42,921 nt of DNA from NCBI RefSeq assembly GCF_900240845.1, contig NZ_OERU01000002.1, positions 228,660 through 271,580 on the forward strand. The letters run 5' to 3'. The translations under genes were made by a program, and so were the position numbers. This document shows, in pieces, positions 6,938 through 18,198 of this stretch; position 1 is the first letter of the stretch; every line of letters starts with the position of its first letter. The stretch is from Peptostreptococcus faecalis (GTDB lineage: Bacteria > Bacillota > Clostridia > Peptostreptococcales > Peptostreptococcaceae). The notes beneath the pieces are model-generated. The model was not told the origin of the DNA. It did no database searches and was given only the letters and a program-made list of their open reading frames with translations.

Positions 6938-7282
6938 GAGGGGAATCGAACCCCTGTCCGCAAGCCAATTCCCTGTTGCGCCTACATGCTTAGTCAGCTC
7001 TTTTTAAATTTCGAATTCTTTGACACCGAGTGACAGGTTTCAAATTCATCTAGTCTTAATTAGACTACCTTTAGGTCAAGACAACCCTAAAGGAGTTCCC
7101 TGCATAAATTGCGTCAGCTCTTAGTCGGCAGGAGGACTAAAAGGGACGAGCGCCATTAAGCGGCAGCTAATAAATTATCTTCGTTTGCGTTTGTTTTAAA
7201 ATTTCCCCAGTTTTTACGTGACCCAGAGTAACACGACATGCAGCCCCAAGTTCAAAACCCACGTCGAAACCAGTACACCCCC
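6928..7282 (-). ncRNA. ssrA: Transfer-messenger RNA (tmRNA)
   Basis: 355-nt tmRNA that rescues stalled ribosomes with SmpB. The 5' end GGGGGTG (7276-7282) pairs with CACCTCC before the 3' ACCA, keeping the G3-U wobble that alanyl-tRNA synthetase reads. GGTTTCGACGTGGG near the 5' end and the T arm GGGGTTCGATTCCCC near the 3' end are standard. The tag frame is at 7156-7188: GCA AAC GAA GAT AAT TTA TTA GCT GCC GCT TAA, giving the tag ANEDNLLAAA. The partner gene smpB lies 118 bp upstream. The 3' end is partly duplicated at 4757-4766. Confidence 0.97.
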
Positions 7283-7335
7283 ATATAAAAGTAGCCTATT
7301 AGAAACCATGTTTATAAGAGTATTTACCTACATTA

Positions 7336-7364
7336 ATTCTAACATAAGAATCTTATAAAATCAA
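7336..7364 (-). promoter_or_regulatory. Promoter of ssrA
   Basis: TTGATT (7359-7364), 17-bp spacer, TAGAAT (7336-7341), about 50 bp before the mature 5' end; the precursor would be trimmed there by RNase P. Confidence 0.6.
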
Positions 7365-7400
7365 TATTTCCAACAGGCTAACTTATATTATTTATTTTTC

Positions 7401-7856
7401 CTAGTATTTTTCCCTAACTTCTCTTTCAATTCTTCTTTGTGCATCTTTTTTTGCAAGGTCTTGTCTTTTATCATATAACTTCTTACCTTTTGCAAGTCCA
7501 ATTTCAACTTTTACCTTGCCTTTTTTTAGATACATTTTTAAAGGAATTAATGAATATCCCTTGATTGTTGTCGCACCAATCAACTTTCGTATTTCCGATT
7601 TATGTAATAGAAGTTTTCTAACCCTTAGTGGATCTACATTGTATCTATTACCTTGTTCATACGAACTGATATTTACTTGCTTCAAAAATACCTCACTGTT
7701 ATCTACTGAAGCATATCCTTCCTTTAGGTTTATTCTTCCCATTCTAATTGATTTTACTTCTGTGCCTTTGAGTTCTATTCCGCACTCGTACACTTCATCT
7801 ATAAAATAGTCATGTCTAGCTTTCTTGTTTGTAGCTAAAATTTTTATAGCTGACAT
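7401..7856 (-). CDS. smpB: SsrA-binding protein SmpB
   Basis: A 151-residue RNA-binding protein of normal length that binds the tRNA-like part of tmRNA and delivers it to stalled ribosomes. Family signatures are [21 protein letters not shown] near the N-terminus, [39 protein letters not shown] and the basic tail [23 protein letters not shown]. The ATG directly follows the stop of the YfhO-family gene (7857), whose last codons GGA GGG GAT supply the ribosome site, so translation is likely coupled. ssrA follows 118 bp downstream with its own promoter. Confidence 0.98.
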   Translation of the reverse strand: MSAIKILATNKKARHDYFIDEVYECGIELKGTEVKSIRMGRINLKEGYASVDNSEVFLKQVNISSYEQGNRYNVDPLRVRKLLLHKSEIRKLIGATTIKGYSLIPLKMYLKKGKVKVEIGLAKGKKLYDKRQDLAKKDAQRRIEREVREKY

Positions 7857-10466
7857 CTATATATCCCCTCCTATAAATCTTCTCAATACTAGATATGCAA
7901 TTAATAACAATACCCCTAGTACAGAAACATATATTCCGTAATTTTGCCAAGGTCTATTATATTCAAACACTACTTTATGTTTTCCAGGTTTAATATTTAT
8001 TGCCATAAATCCTGTATTTGCTGTGTGTATCTTTGTGTCTTTACCATCTACAACGGCTTTCCATCCTTCGCTATATGGTATTGACACAAACATCAATCCA
8101 TTTTCAGTATTGTTTATACTTCCTTTAAACCCATTGTTTGAAATTTCAACACCTTCTAAATGTCTTTGAGCTAATTTCCTAGAGTTTTCTGATATATCAC
8201 TCGCAGGAATACATTCTAGTTCTATATCATCCATGTTAAAACTACCGCTTTCTGGTATGTTTATCATTATGCTGCGAGTCCCTTTATTATGGTATCCTAA
8301 ATTCGCAATTACATCTTTCTCTCCTAGATACCAGTTGGAATCTCTCTTAATAAATTCAATTGCCTTTTGACCTGTTCCAGATTCAACAACAATGTAGTCA
8401 TTGTTTTTAAATGTGTCCATATCCTTTATTTTCAAATATAGCTCTCCACTATATTTAAGGTTAAAATTCAAATTTACTATATGTTCTTTTTTATTATTAA
8501 CCACCTTGTTTTCAGAAGAAATATAATCCACCTTGTTTTGTCTAAGCTTTATTTCATCTAATTCTTGCTGAGCTAGTTTTTCTACTCCAAGAATATTATC
8601 TTCTATTATACAAGCTTTTAATAGTATTTCTTGTTTTTCTAAAGCTGAATAATCTTCTAAGTCCGACTCTTTTACATAATTATTATACATAAATCCAAAA
8701 GGTATATAGTTTTCATTCATATACATATCTTGAAAAGCATATTGCTTAAATCCATATGGTACTTTATGCTCACCTACATGATATTTTACTGATAAAATAT
8801 TTACCAGAGCTGACCTTTCATCAACGCCCTGCATCCTTGTCAATGGTACTGCTCCATTATTTTTATATTCCAAATTAAATTTTGATAAATAAGCATTTTC
8901 AATACTGTAATATTCAGATATTGATGGATAATTATATATATCTGAATAATTGAAAGAAATAGATTTTAAGTTATTTACTCTTTCAAATGAATGTTTAGAT
9001 TTTCCAGATACATAAGATAATGAACTATTATTGCTCATCATTCTTATATCATCTCTATTTGCTAAGACACCACTTGAACATGCATTATTAATATATAGGA
9101 ACACATTTATGCATAATGATATTGACACAATCATTTGAATTGACCACTTTTTAGTTGATCTATCCTTTAATAATAATATCATTAATATTAATATTGCAGT
9201 AATCACTGGAAGTAAATTTATAGGTTTTATCAGTATGTCTTTAATGGAAAGTTCATATAGTAAATGTCCAAAGTTTTGATATATGTACGTTCCTAAATAA
9301 GTAATCACGACTAATACCATTATTATTTTTTTTGCAAAACTCATTTCTAGAATATTTTCATATTGATTCACCAATATATAAGACAATAATAATGTGACTA
9401 CATAATACCATCTGTAATTATCATACGAAAATCCATTTACAAAACTGTGTAGCTTTGGCATTAATACTAAAAAAACTGTTAATATTGACAAAATCTTTAA
9501 CTGCATATTACCTCTATTTATAAATAGACTTATTAATGCAAATAAAGTAATAATAGATATTCCTACAACAGCAAAATTTTCTATATTAGGAGTCACAAAT
9601 AAGTTCAAAACATAATCTAGAGCCTCTTCTACTGACATAAATAAATTTAGATTTATCTCTCTTGGTCCACTTCTATAACTATCTAAATATGAACGAATCA
9701 CTGGAATCAACACTATAGAAGATAGCATTACCGCCAGCAAATAGCAAATTATTCCTCTAAATAAAACTATCAAGTTGCTCTTTATTTTAAATTTTTTGAT
9801 TCGCATAATTATTTTTACCAAAGCATATACAAAGGTAAATATAGCCAACATGTAAGCAAAGTAAAAATTTGTTATTATTGATAATACGGATACCAAAATA
9901 AAAAATATAACATTATTTTCCGTTATTAGTTTATTTACACCTACAATCATCAGTGGAAAAAGATACATCACATTTATAAAATAAGGATGCATAATACCTG
10001 GAGTAAGTGCATAGTTTGAAAACACATAGATTAATGCTCCTAGTGGTATTAAGCCTCTTTTATTATCAAAATGAATACACATATATACAAATGCTAATCC
10101 CGATAAAAACATTCTTAATATAATCTGTAAATCATACATGGCATTAGCATTTATATCTTTCCCTAACAACAAAATAATATTTAACGGATCTGTTATTCCA
10201 TAATAATGGTATGTACCTAATATATCTTGTCCCAATCCTATATTAAAATTAAATAACTTTATTCCATCTCCTATATTTGCTATAAAATCACTCAAGTATT
10301 CTGTGATAAAAAATTGTGTGGGATAGTGTTGTACCAATGCATCAGCATTATAAACAAAACTGAGTTTGTTTATGCGTATGTTTAATAACATTATGCTCAT
10401 CAATATAAAAAAACCTATCGTATAGAGTGCATAAACTCTAAATTTTTTATTTTTTTTAATATTCAT
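7857..10466 (-). CDS. YfhO-family multi-span membrane protein
   Basis: An 869-residue polytopic protein of the YfhO family (PF09586). The first ~500 residues contain about 12-13 membrane helices; an early NADALVQHYPTQFF motif is typical of GT-C-like membrane glycosyltransferases. Residues ~500-830 are an extracytoplasmic domain ending in SIPYSEGWKAVVDGKDTKI and GKHKVVFEYNRP, followed by a last helix and RRFIGGDI. In Bacilli, YfhO and relatives take part in glycosylation of lipoteichoic acid or other wall polymers; substrate here is unknown. GGGAGAAGG precedes the ATG. It lies between rnr and smpB, normally adjacent genes, 20 bp after rnr and touching smpB, so it is part of this operon. Confidence 0.88.
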   Translation of the reverse strand: MNIKKNKKFRVYALYTIGFFILMSIMLLNIRINKLSFVYNADALVQHYPTQFFITEYLSDFIANIGDGIKLFNFNIGLGQDILGTYHYYGITDPLNIILLLGKDINANAMYDLQIILRMFLSGLAFVYMCIHFDNKRGLIPLGALIYVFSNYALTPGIMHPYFINVMYLFPLMIVGVNKLITENNVIFFILVSVLSIITNFYFAYMLAIFTFVYALVKIIMRIKKFKIKSNLIVLFRGIICYLLAVMLSSIVLIPVIRSYLDSYRSGPREINLNLFMSVEEALDYVLNLFVTPNIENFAVVGISIITLFALISLFINRGNMQLKILSILTVFLVLMPKLHSFVNGFSYDNYRWYYVVTLLLSYILVNQYENILEMSFAKKIIMVLVVITYLGTYIYQNFGHLLYELSIKDILIKPINLLPVITAILILMILLLKDRSTKKWSIQMIVSISLCINVFLYINNACSSGVLANRDDIRMMSNNSSLSYVSGKSKHSFERVNNLKSISFNYSDIYNYPSISEYYSIENAYLSKFNLEYKNNGAVPLTRMQGVDERSALVNILSVKYHVGEHKVPYGFKQYAFQDMYMNENYIPFGFMYNNYVKESDLEDYSALEKQEILLKACIIEDNILGVEKLAQQELDEIKLRQNKVDYISSENKVVNNKKEHIVNLNFNLKYSGELYLKIKDMDTFKNNDYIVVESGTGQKAIEFIKRDSNWYLGEKDVIANLGYHNKGTRSIMINIPESGSFNMDDIELECIPASDISENSRKLAQRHLEGVEISNNGFKGSINNTENGLMFVSIPYSEGWKAVVDGKDTKIHTANTGFMAINIKPGKHKVVFEYNRPWQNYGIYVSVLGVLLLIAYLVLRRFIGGDI

Positions 10467-10486
10467 AAGCCTTCTCCCTTATCTTT

Positions 10487-12607
10487 TTATACAAATTTAA
10501 AATCAATTTCTTTACCGTCTACATTTACATTTTCTACTTCCACTCTTACTTTTTGACCTAGTCTATATACTTTATTTGACCTAGTTCCTACAAGTGTATG
10601 TGATTTTTCATTATATTTAAATGCTTCTGTAAGAGAATATAATCTTATCATGCCTTCTACAGCATTTGGCAACTCAACAAATATTCCAAAAGATGTCACA
10701 CCAGATATAAATCCGTCGTATTGTTCTCCAACCTTATCTTGCATATATACTGTCTTGTAGTAATCATCTACATCTCTCTCTGCTAAATCAGCTTCTCTTT
10801 CCTGTGTTGAAGATTGATCACATACATAGTCCAAAATGCTCTCATAGTGAGCTTTTCTCTTTTCAGTAAATTTATTTTCTAAATTTTCCTTTATTATTCT
10901 ATGTATTTGGAGATCTGGATATCTTCTAATAGGAGAAGTGAAATGAGAGTAAAACTTTGCTGCTAATCCGAAGTGTCCTAATGATTCAGGCGAATATCTA
11001 GCCTGTCTTAAAGACCTCAACATTATAGTTCCTATTGCGTGTTTTGATTCTTTATCATCTATTCCATCTAATAGTTTTTGAAGATTACTTGGTTTTATAC
11101 CTGTTCTACTGTAATCCATTTTATATCCTAGCTCATTTACAAAGTTTTTCAAACTCATAATCTTTTCATCATCTGGCTCTTCATGGACTCTATACACAAA
11201 AGGACACTTTAGCCAATAAAAATGTTCTGCTATTGTTTCATTAGCTAGTAGCATAAATTCTTCTATCAATTTATTTGAACTTCTTCTTTCATATGCAGTT
11301 ATATCTATAGGATAACCCTTATCATCTAGCACTATTTTAGCTTCTGGGAAATCAAAATCGATAGCTCCTCTTTTTATTCTTTTTTCTCTAAGTATTTTTG
11401 CTAGTGACCAAGCATTTCTAAAGTTTTCTAAAAATGGTACATATTCCTCTATCAGTTGTTTATCTTCATTTTCTAATATTTCACTCACCTTATGATAAGT
11501 CATTCTTGCCTTAGATCTTATAACAGATTTATGAATTTCATGTTTTACAACCTTTCCATTTTCAGGAGAAACTTCCATAATACAAGATAACGTAAGTCTA
11601 TCTACATTAGGATTTAGTGAACAAATTCCATTTGATAGTTCTTTTGGTAACATAGGAATTACTTTATCCACTAGATATACTGATGTCGCTCTTTTTAGCG
11701 CTTCTCTATCTAAAGCAGAGTTCTCTGCTATATAATGAGTAACATCGGCTATATGCACTCCTAGTCTATAATTTCCGTTTTCTAATATTTCAACACCTAC
11801 AGCATCATCAAAGTCTTTTGAATCATCTCCATCAATTGTGTATATTATTTCATCTCTTAAATCAACTCTTCCAATCATTTCGTCTTCACTTACATGATCA
11901 GGTATTGTTTCTACTTGACGTACAACTTTTTCTGGGAAAGAATCTGGTAGCCCATGAGATCTTACGATTGAATCTATTTCTACGTATCTATCACCCTTTT
12001 TACCTATAACTTCAATTATTTTGCCTTCTGGCTTTTTATCATCATCAGGCCACAAAGTTACTTTACATACTACTTTATCATTATTTTTTGCTCCACTAAA
12101 ATATTTTTTTGGTATAAAAATATCTTGGTTGAAGTTTTTATCATCTGATACTACAAAACCAAAACTTTTATTTTCTTGGAATGTCCCTATAATTTCTGAG
12201 TTTCCTCTTTTTACTATTTTTACGACAACACCTTCTGGTCTTCTTATCCCATCTGATGGTTTAGTCAGTTTTACCAATACAATATCACCATTAAAAGCTC
12301 CATTTTTATCGCTTTCTCTGACGAATATATCCTGTTCACCTTTTTCTAAAATAATAAATCCAAATCCTCTTTTTGTAGAAGAATATTTACCTTTTTTCAT
12401 TGAATAATGATTTAAACTTCCAACTTTATCCTTTTTATTTAAGAATATATCTCCATTTTCAGAAAGTTCTTCTATTATTTTTAAAAATTCATTTTCATCA
12501 TCTTTATCTTCAACAAAGATTTTCATAAAATCTTCTTTTGGTATCGGCTTGTAAAATTCTTCTTCTAACAGCCCTAATATCTTTTCTTTTATATTTTCTG
12601 GTAGCAT
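10487..12607 (-). CDS. rnr: Ribonuclease R
   Basis: A 706-residue 3'-to-5' exoribonuclease that degrades structured RNA, including non-stop mRNA handed over by the tmRNA system. Order of domains: N-terminal helix-turn-helix, cold-shock domains (KRGFGFIILEKGEQDIFVRE at ~80-100; KSFGFVVSDDKNFNQDIFIP at ~145-165), catalytic RNB domain with the acidic cluster DGDDSKDFDDAV at ~258-269, and a C-terminal S1 domain (GEQYDGFISGVTSFGIFVEL, ~620-640). AGGAGGTGAGCCT precedes the ATG. The Lys-rich tail of many RNase R proteins is absent; it ends IDFKFV. Read with secG upstream and smpB/ssrA downstream. Confidence 0.97.
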   Translation of the reverse strand: MLPENIKEKILGLLEEEFYKPIPKEDFMKIFVEDKDDENEFLKIIEELSENGDIFLNKKDKVGSLNHYSMKKGKYSSTKRGFGFIILEKGEQDIFVRESDKNGAFNGDIVLVKLTKPSDGIRRPEGVVVKIVKRGNSEIIGTFQENKSFGFVVSDDKNFNQDIFIPKKYFSGAKNNDKVVCKVTLWPDDDKKPEGKIIEVIGKKGDRYVEIDSIVRSHGLPDSFPEKVVRQVETIPDHVSEDEMIGRVDLRDEIIYTIDGDDSKDFDDAVGVEILENGNYRLGVHIADVTHYIAENSALDREALKRATSVYLVDKVIPMLPKELSNGICSLNPNVDRLTLSCIMEVSPENGKVVKHEIHKSVIRSKARMTYHKVSEILENEDKQLIEEYVPFLENFRNAWSLAKILREKRIKRGAIDFDFPEAKIVLDDKGYPIDITAYERRSSNKLIEEFMLLANETIAEHFYWLKCPFVYRVHEEPDDEKIMSLKNFVNELGYKMDYSRTGIKPSNLQKLLDGIDDKESKHAIGTIMLRSLRQARYSPESLGHFGLAAKFYSHFTSPIRRYPDLQIHRIIKENLENKFTEKRKAHYESILDYVCDQSSTQEREADLAERDVDDYYKTVYMQDKVGEQYDGFISGVTSFGIFVELPNAVEGMIRLYSLTEAFKYNEKSHTLVGTRSNKVYRLGQKVRVEVENVNVDGKEIDFKFV

Positions 12608-12728
12608 AGGCTCACCTCCTGATACTTTTAATTATATCTATAATTGACGTCTATTTCAATTAGTTAGGAAAATATAATATAAATATGCTAATTTTATTCA
12701 ATGATTTTATTATATCTATTTTCAAAAA

Positions 12729-12754
12729 TAAAAAACACCACTATTAAGTGGTGT
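12729..12754 (-). terminator. Hairpin between secG and rnr
   Basis: Perfect 8-bp stem ACACCACT / AGTGGTGT (12735-12742 with 12747-12754) followed by a T run on the minus strand. It would reduce transcription from secG into rnr. Confidence 0.75.
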
Positions 12755-12785
12755 ATAGTAATTTATTCTTTAAATTTTCTATTCG

Positions 12786-13016
12786 TTACTTTATTACCAT
12801 TACAAGAGCAAGCGCATTTATGAAAAACAGTATAGCAACTACCTTTGTAATCTTATTTAATACTGCCTCTTTCCCCTTAGGCTTAAAGTATGCCTGAGAA
12901 GACGAGTCTTCTATAAAAATTTGAGGCTGGCTTTTTTTACTCTGCTGTGGTAAAACAACTATTATCATTAGAATACTTAATATTACTTGTATTGCCATAA
13001 ATATATTAACTATCAT
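12786..13016 (-). CDS. secG: Protein-export membrane subunit SecG
   Basis: A 76-residue protein with two membrane helices (about residues 3-24 and 55-75), the third subunit of the SecYEG translocon. It has the family LSILMIIVVLPQQSK end of helix 1 and KITKVVAILFFINALALVMV as helix 2. The usual Gly-rich loop (GLSG..GG) is replaced by a polar loop with SQPQIFIEDSSSQAYF, which is unusual. The ATG at 13014-13016 is chosen because GGGAGG lies 5 nt upstream; 20 residues that could be read upstream have no ribosome site and overlap the promoter. Position upstream of rnr-smpB-ssrA is the standard Firmicute arrangement and supports the call. Confidence 0.9.
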   Translation of the reverse strand: MIVNIFMAIQVILSILMIIVVLPQQSKKSQPQIFIEDSSSQAYFKPKGKEAVLNKITKVVAILFFINALALVMVIK

Positions 13017-13059
13017 GGTATCCTCCCTTTTAAACGACGTCTCTACAAATCCAAATTGT

Positions 13060-13088
13060 ATTATACCATATTTCAACTGATTTCACAA
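13060..13088 (-). promoter_or_regulatory. Promoter of secG
   Basis: TTGTGA (13083-13088), 17-bp spacer, TATAAT (13060-13065), with the secG start 44 bp downstream. Confidence 0.7.
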
Positions 13089-13142
13089 GAAAATCGTATT
13101 TTATTGCATAGAATTTAACTTTTTTTTATTTTAATAAATATT

Positions 13143-13193
13143 AAATAAGAGATTATCTATGGTATTAATTTTACCACAAATAATCTCTTATTT
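13143..13193 (-). terminator. Terminator of the glycolytic operon (after eno)
   Basis: A 14-bp perfect stem AAATAAGAGATTAT / ATAATCTCTTATTT whose loop contains a small inner hairpin (GGTA/TACC). It lies 48 bp after the eno stop. Confidence 0.75.
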
Positions 13194-13240
13194 AGTCTAA
13201 AATTTTAATATTCAATTTAAAAAGTAATTTCTTTCAATTT

Positions 13241-14563
<1,323 letters not shown>

Positions 14564-14648
14564 TTATAATTTATTATATCATATTGTACTATCGATAAGT
14601 CATAAATATGATCATATCAATAATTATATTATGTGTTATTTTTGTTAC

Positions 14649-16178
14649 TTACTTTTTTATTAGCGAATGGCCTGTCATTTCCTCAGGCTGCTTCATATCC
14701 ATCATATCCAATACAGTAGGAGCTATATCTGACAGTCTTCCATCATCTAATAACGTCTTTCCTCTGTATTGTTCTCCTACTACTATGAATGGAACAGGAT
14801 TTGTTGAGTGAGCTGTGATAGGTCTATTCGTATCCAAATCAAGCATTAGTTCAGCATTTCCGTGATCAGCCGTTATGATTCCGCTTCCACCAAGCTCTAA
14901 TACTTTATCGAATAATTTTCCTACACACTCGTCCACTACTTTTACAGCTTTTATAGTTGCATCCATATTTCCAGAATGACCTACCATATCAGGGTTTGCA
15001 AAGTTTACTGCTATAAAGTCATACTTATCTTCATCAAGAGCATTTAAAAGTTTTTCTAAAAGTTCATATGCAGACATTTCAGGTTTTAAGTCATAAGTTG
15101 CTACCTTTGGTGAAGGTATAAGAAGTCTATCCTCTCCCTTAAATGGTTCTTCAACTCCTCCATTAAAGAAGAATGTTACATGTGCATATTTTTCAGTTTC
15201 TGCTGCTCTTAACTGATTTTTGTCATTTTTAGCAAGATATTCACCTAATGAATTTACTATTTTTTCTGGACCAAATGCTACACTTACATTAGAGATTGTT
15301 GCATCATATGTTGTCATGCAAATATACTCAGTAGGTATATAAGCTCTTTCAAATCCATCAAATTTTTCATCTACAATAGCTCTTGTAATTTCTCTTGCTC
15401 TGTCAGGTCTAAAGTTGAAAAATACAACTGAATCTCCACTTTCAATATGAGCTACTGGCTTATTATTTTCTGTGATAACAGTTGGAACTACAAATTCATC
15501 ATTTATATCAGCTTTATATGAATTTTCTATGCATTCTTTAGCTGAATTGGCAAATTCACCCTTTGAATCCACAATTGCTTCATACGCTTTTTGAACTCTA
15601 TCCCATCTCTTATCTCTGTCCATTGCATAATATCTTCCAGAAACAGTTGCAAATTTTCCAGCTCCAATTTCTTTCATATATTCTTCAATTTCTGCAACGT
15701 AATTTATAGCACTTTGTGGATCTGTATCTCTTCCATCTGTAAATGCATGTACAAATACGTTTTTTACGTCATTTTCTTTAGCCATTTTTATTACAGCTTT
15801 CAAATGATCTATATGTGAGTGAACTCCACCATCAGAAAGTAACCCTAATATATGAAGACTCTTTTCTTTTGCATTTGACATAGCTGATAGAAGGTCTTTA
15901 TTTTCAAAGAAATTTCCATCTTCTATTGCCTTTGTTATCCTTGTTAAATCTTGATATACAATTCTTCCGGCCCCTATATTAGTATGCCCAACTTCAGAGT
16001 TTCCCATCTGTCCTGTAGGAAGTCCTACATCTAATCCACTAGCGTTAATTAGCTCGTGTGGATAATTTTTCATAAGTCTATCTATATTTGGAGTTCCTGC
16101 TTTTGCTACTGCATTACCCTTTGTATTTGGGTTATAACCAAATCCATCCATTATCGTCAATACGACTGGTTTTTTCAT
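14649..16178 (-). CDS. gpmI: 2,3-bisphosphoglycerate-independent phosphoglycerate mutase
   Basis: 509 residues, the usual length of the metal-dependent (iPGM) enzyme that interconverts 3- and 2-phosphoglycerate through a phosphoserine. The nucleophile is Ser61 in GQMGNSEVGHTNIGAGR; Asp11 in TIMDGFG and the late ITADHGNAELM segment supply metal ligands; GRDTDP and RPDRARE are phosphate-binding segments. Belongs to the alkaline-phosphatase superfamily. AAGGATGTG is the ribosome site. It is 19 bp after tpiA and 115 bp before eno. Confidence 0.99.
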   Translation of the reverse strand: MKKPVVLTIMDGFGYNPNTKGNAVAKAGTPNIDRLMKNYPHELINASGLDVGLPTGQMGNSEVGHTNIGAGRIVYQDLTRITKAIEDGNFFENKDLLSAMSNAKEKSLHILGLLSDGGVHSHIDHLKAVIKMAKENDVKNVFVHAFTDGRDTDPQSAINYVAEIEEYMKEIGAGKFATVSGRYYAMDRDKRWDRVQKAYEAIVDSKGEFANSAKECIENSYKADINDEFVVPTVITENNKPVAHIESGDSVVFFNFRPDRAREITRAIVDEKFDGFERAYIPTEYICMTTYDATISNVSVAFGPEKIVNSLGEYLAKNDKNQLRAAETEKYAHVTFFFNGGVEEPFKGEDRLLIPSPKVATYDLKPEMSAYELLEKLLNALDEDKYDFIAVNFANPDMVGHSGNMDATIKAVKVVDECVGKLFDKVLELGGSGIITADHGNAELMLDLDTNRPITAHSTNPVPFIVVGEQYRGKTLLDDGRLSDIAPTVLDMMDMKQPEEMTGHSLIKK

Positions 16179-16197
16179 ATAAGCACATCCTTTTGAA

Positions 16198-16938
16198 CTA
16201 AAATTTTAATAATCCTAAGAAATCATCTGCCTTCAATGATGCTCCTCCAACTAATGCACCGTCTATATCAGACTGACCCATTATTTCTGCAACATTGGCA
16301 GGCTTTACACTTCCACCATATTGAATTCTTACACTATCTGCTAAATCGCCAAACATATTTCTTACTACTGATCTTATATAAGATATCACTTCATTAGCTT
16401 GCTGTGCAGTTGCAGTCTTTCCAGTTCCTATAGCCCAAATAGGTTCATAAGCTATTACTACCTTTTCTAAATCTTTTGGATCTACATTTAAAAGACCTTT
16501 GCTAACTTGTGATTCAACTTTTTTCATAGTTTCATTTGCTTCTCTTTCTTCAAGAGTTTCTCCACAACAAAGAATTGGGTTGATTCCAACTTCTATTGCT
16601 TTTAGAACCTTTTTATTACAAGATTCATCTGTTTCATTGAACATTTCTCTTCTTTCTGAATGTCCTATTATTACATAATCCATTTCAATTTCTACTAGGT
16701 TTGCAGGTGCTACTTCTCCTGTAAATGCTCCAGAGTTTTCAAAATGCATATTCTGAGCACCAATTTTTATATTAGTTCCCTTTGTCGCTTCCTTTAAATC
16801 TTTTAGCAAAGTGAAAGGAGCGCAAATTAAAGTTTCTACGTTATCGTCAGTTTTTCCCTTTATACTTTCAACAAATTCAAGACCTTCTTTTATAGTCTTA
16901 TTCATTTTCCAATTTCCTGCTATTATAGGCTTTCTCAT
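16198..16938 (-). CDS. tpiA: Triosephosphate isomerase
   Basis: 246 residues; interconverts dihydroxyacetone phosphate and glyceraldehyde 3-phosphate. Active-site residues are visible: Asn9 and Lys11 in AGNWKMN, His93 in VIIGHSERR, Glu165 in AYEPIWAIGTG, and the phosphate loop GGSVKPANV and GALVGGASL near the end. ATG 16936-16938 (MRKPIIAGNW) is chosen because AAGGAG lies 8 nt upstream and this matches the family start; an in-frame ATG 11 codons earlier overlaps the 3' end of pgk. Nineteen bp separate it from pgk. Confidence 0.99.
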   Translation of the reverse strand: MRKPIIAGNWKMNKTIKEGLEFVESIKGKTDDNVETLICAPFTLLKDLKEATKGTNIKIGAQNMHFENSGAFTGEVAPANLVEIEMDYVIIGHSERREMFNETDESCNKKVLKAIEVGINPILCCGETLEEREANETMKKVESQVSKGLLNVDPKDLEKVVIAYEPIWAIGTGKTATAQQANEVISYIRSVVRNMFGDLADSVRIQYGGSVKPANVAEIMGQSDIDGALVGGASLKADDFLGLLKF

Positions 16939-16957
16939 TGTATATCTCCTTAATTTA

Positions 16958-18157
16958 TTATTTATTGTCAAGTGCAGCTATTCCAGGTAATTCTTTACCT
17001 TCTAAAAATTCAAGTGAAGCCCCTCCACCTGTTGAAATATGGCTCATTTTATCTCCATACCCCATTTGATTTACAGCTGCTGCAGAGTCTCCTCCACCTA
17101 TTATTGTAATCGCATCAACTTCTGACATAGCTTTTGCTATAGCTCTTGTTCCCTTAGCAAAGTTTTCAAATTCAAAGACACCCATAGGTCCATTCCAAAC
17201 AATAGTTTTAGAGTTTTCAACAGCTTCTGTAAATAGAGCTATTGTCTTTGGTCCAATATCTAGACCCATGCAATCAGCTGGTATATCCCTTCCTTCTGTT
17301 ACATGAGGCTCAGCATCTTCCGCAAATCTATCTGCATATATAAAATCTAAAGGAAGTAATAATTTTACTCCATTTTCTTTTGCCTTTTCCATCATTTCTT
17401 TTGCATAATCCATTTTATCTTCTTCTAAAAGAGATGTTCCTATTTCATGACCCATAGACTTAATAAAAGTGTATGCCATTCCTCCACCTATTATAAGTGT
17501 ATCCACTTTTTCTAAAAGATTATTTATTACACCTAATTTATCGCTGACTTTAGCACCACCTAATATTGCAAGAAGTGGTCTGTCAGGATTTTCTACTGAT
17601 TTTCCAAGGAAATCAAGTTCTTTTTGTATTAAATATCCACAAACTCTTTCTTCAAGAAATTCTCCTCCCCCTACTGTTGAGCAGTGTGCTCTATGAGCTG
17701 TTCCAAAGGCATCATTCACAAATACATCTGCAAGTGAAGCTAGTTCTTGTGAAAAATTCTTTTCATTTTTTGTTTCTTCTATTCTATATCTAGTATTCTG
17801 AAGTAGTACTACATCTCCATCATTCATATTAGAAACTGCTTTTTTTGCATTATCACCGACAACATTATCATCAGCTGCAAAAACCACATTTTTATTTAAC
17901 ATTTCAGACAATTTATTTGCTACTGGCTCTAATGAAAGTTCTGGCTTTGCTTCTCCTTTTGGCTTTCCAAGGTGTGAGCATAAAATTACTTTCGCACCAT
18001 TTTCTATTAAGTATTTTATTGTAGGTAAAGCTCCAACTAATCTGTTATCATCTGTAATTTCACCATCTTTTAAAGGCACATTGAAATCGCATCTTACTAA
18101 ACATCTTCTTCCCTTTACCTCGATATCTTCAATAGTTTTTTTACTAAGCATTGTCAT
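16958..18157 (-). CDS. pgk: Phosphoglycerate kinase
   Basis: 399 residues, normal length. Moves phosphate from 1,3-bisphosphoglycerate to ADP. Family marks are [21 protein letters not shown] (about residues 19-39), [10 protein letters not shown], the [10 protein letters not shown] loop, [15 protein letters not shown], the hinge and nucleotide segments [24 protein letters not shown] and [11 protein letters not shown], and [13 protein letters not shown] near the end. AAAGGAG is 7 nt before the ATG. A terminator separates it from gapA and a possible own promoter lies at 18273-18281, so it may be transcribed both from PcggR read-through and independently. Confidence 0.99.
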   Translation of the reverse strand: MTMLSKKTIEDIEVKGRRCLVRCDFNVPLKDGEITDDNRLVGALPTIKYLIENGAKVILCSHLGKPKGEAKPELSLEPVANKLSEMLNKNVVFAADDNVVGDNAKKAVSNMNDGDVVLLQNTRYRIEETKNEKNFSQELASLADVFVNDAFGTAHRAHCSTVGGGEFLEERVCGYLIQKELDFLGKSVENPDRPLLAILGGAKVSDKLGVINNLLEKVDTLIIGGGMAYTFIKSMGHEIGTSLLEEDKMDYAKEMMEKAKENGVKLLLPLDFIYADRFAEDAEPHVTEGRDIPADCMGLDIGPKTIALFTEAVENSKTIVWNGPMGVFEFENFAKGTRAIAKAMSEVDAITIIGGGDSAAAVNQMGYGDKMSHISTGGGASLEFLEGKELPGIAALDNK

Positions 18158-18198
18158 AAAAATTCTCCTTTTATCTCATTGTACTTTTTTGCACTAAT

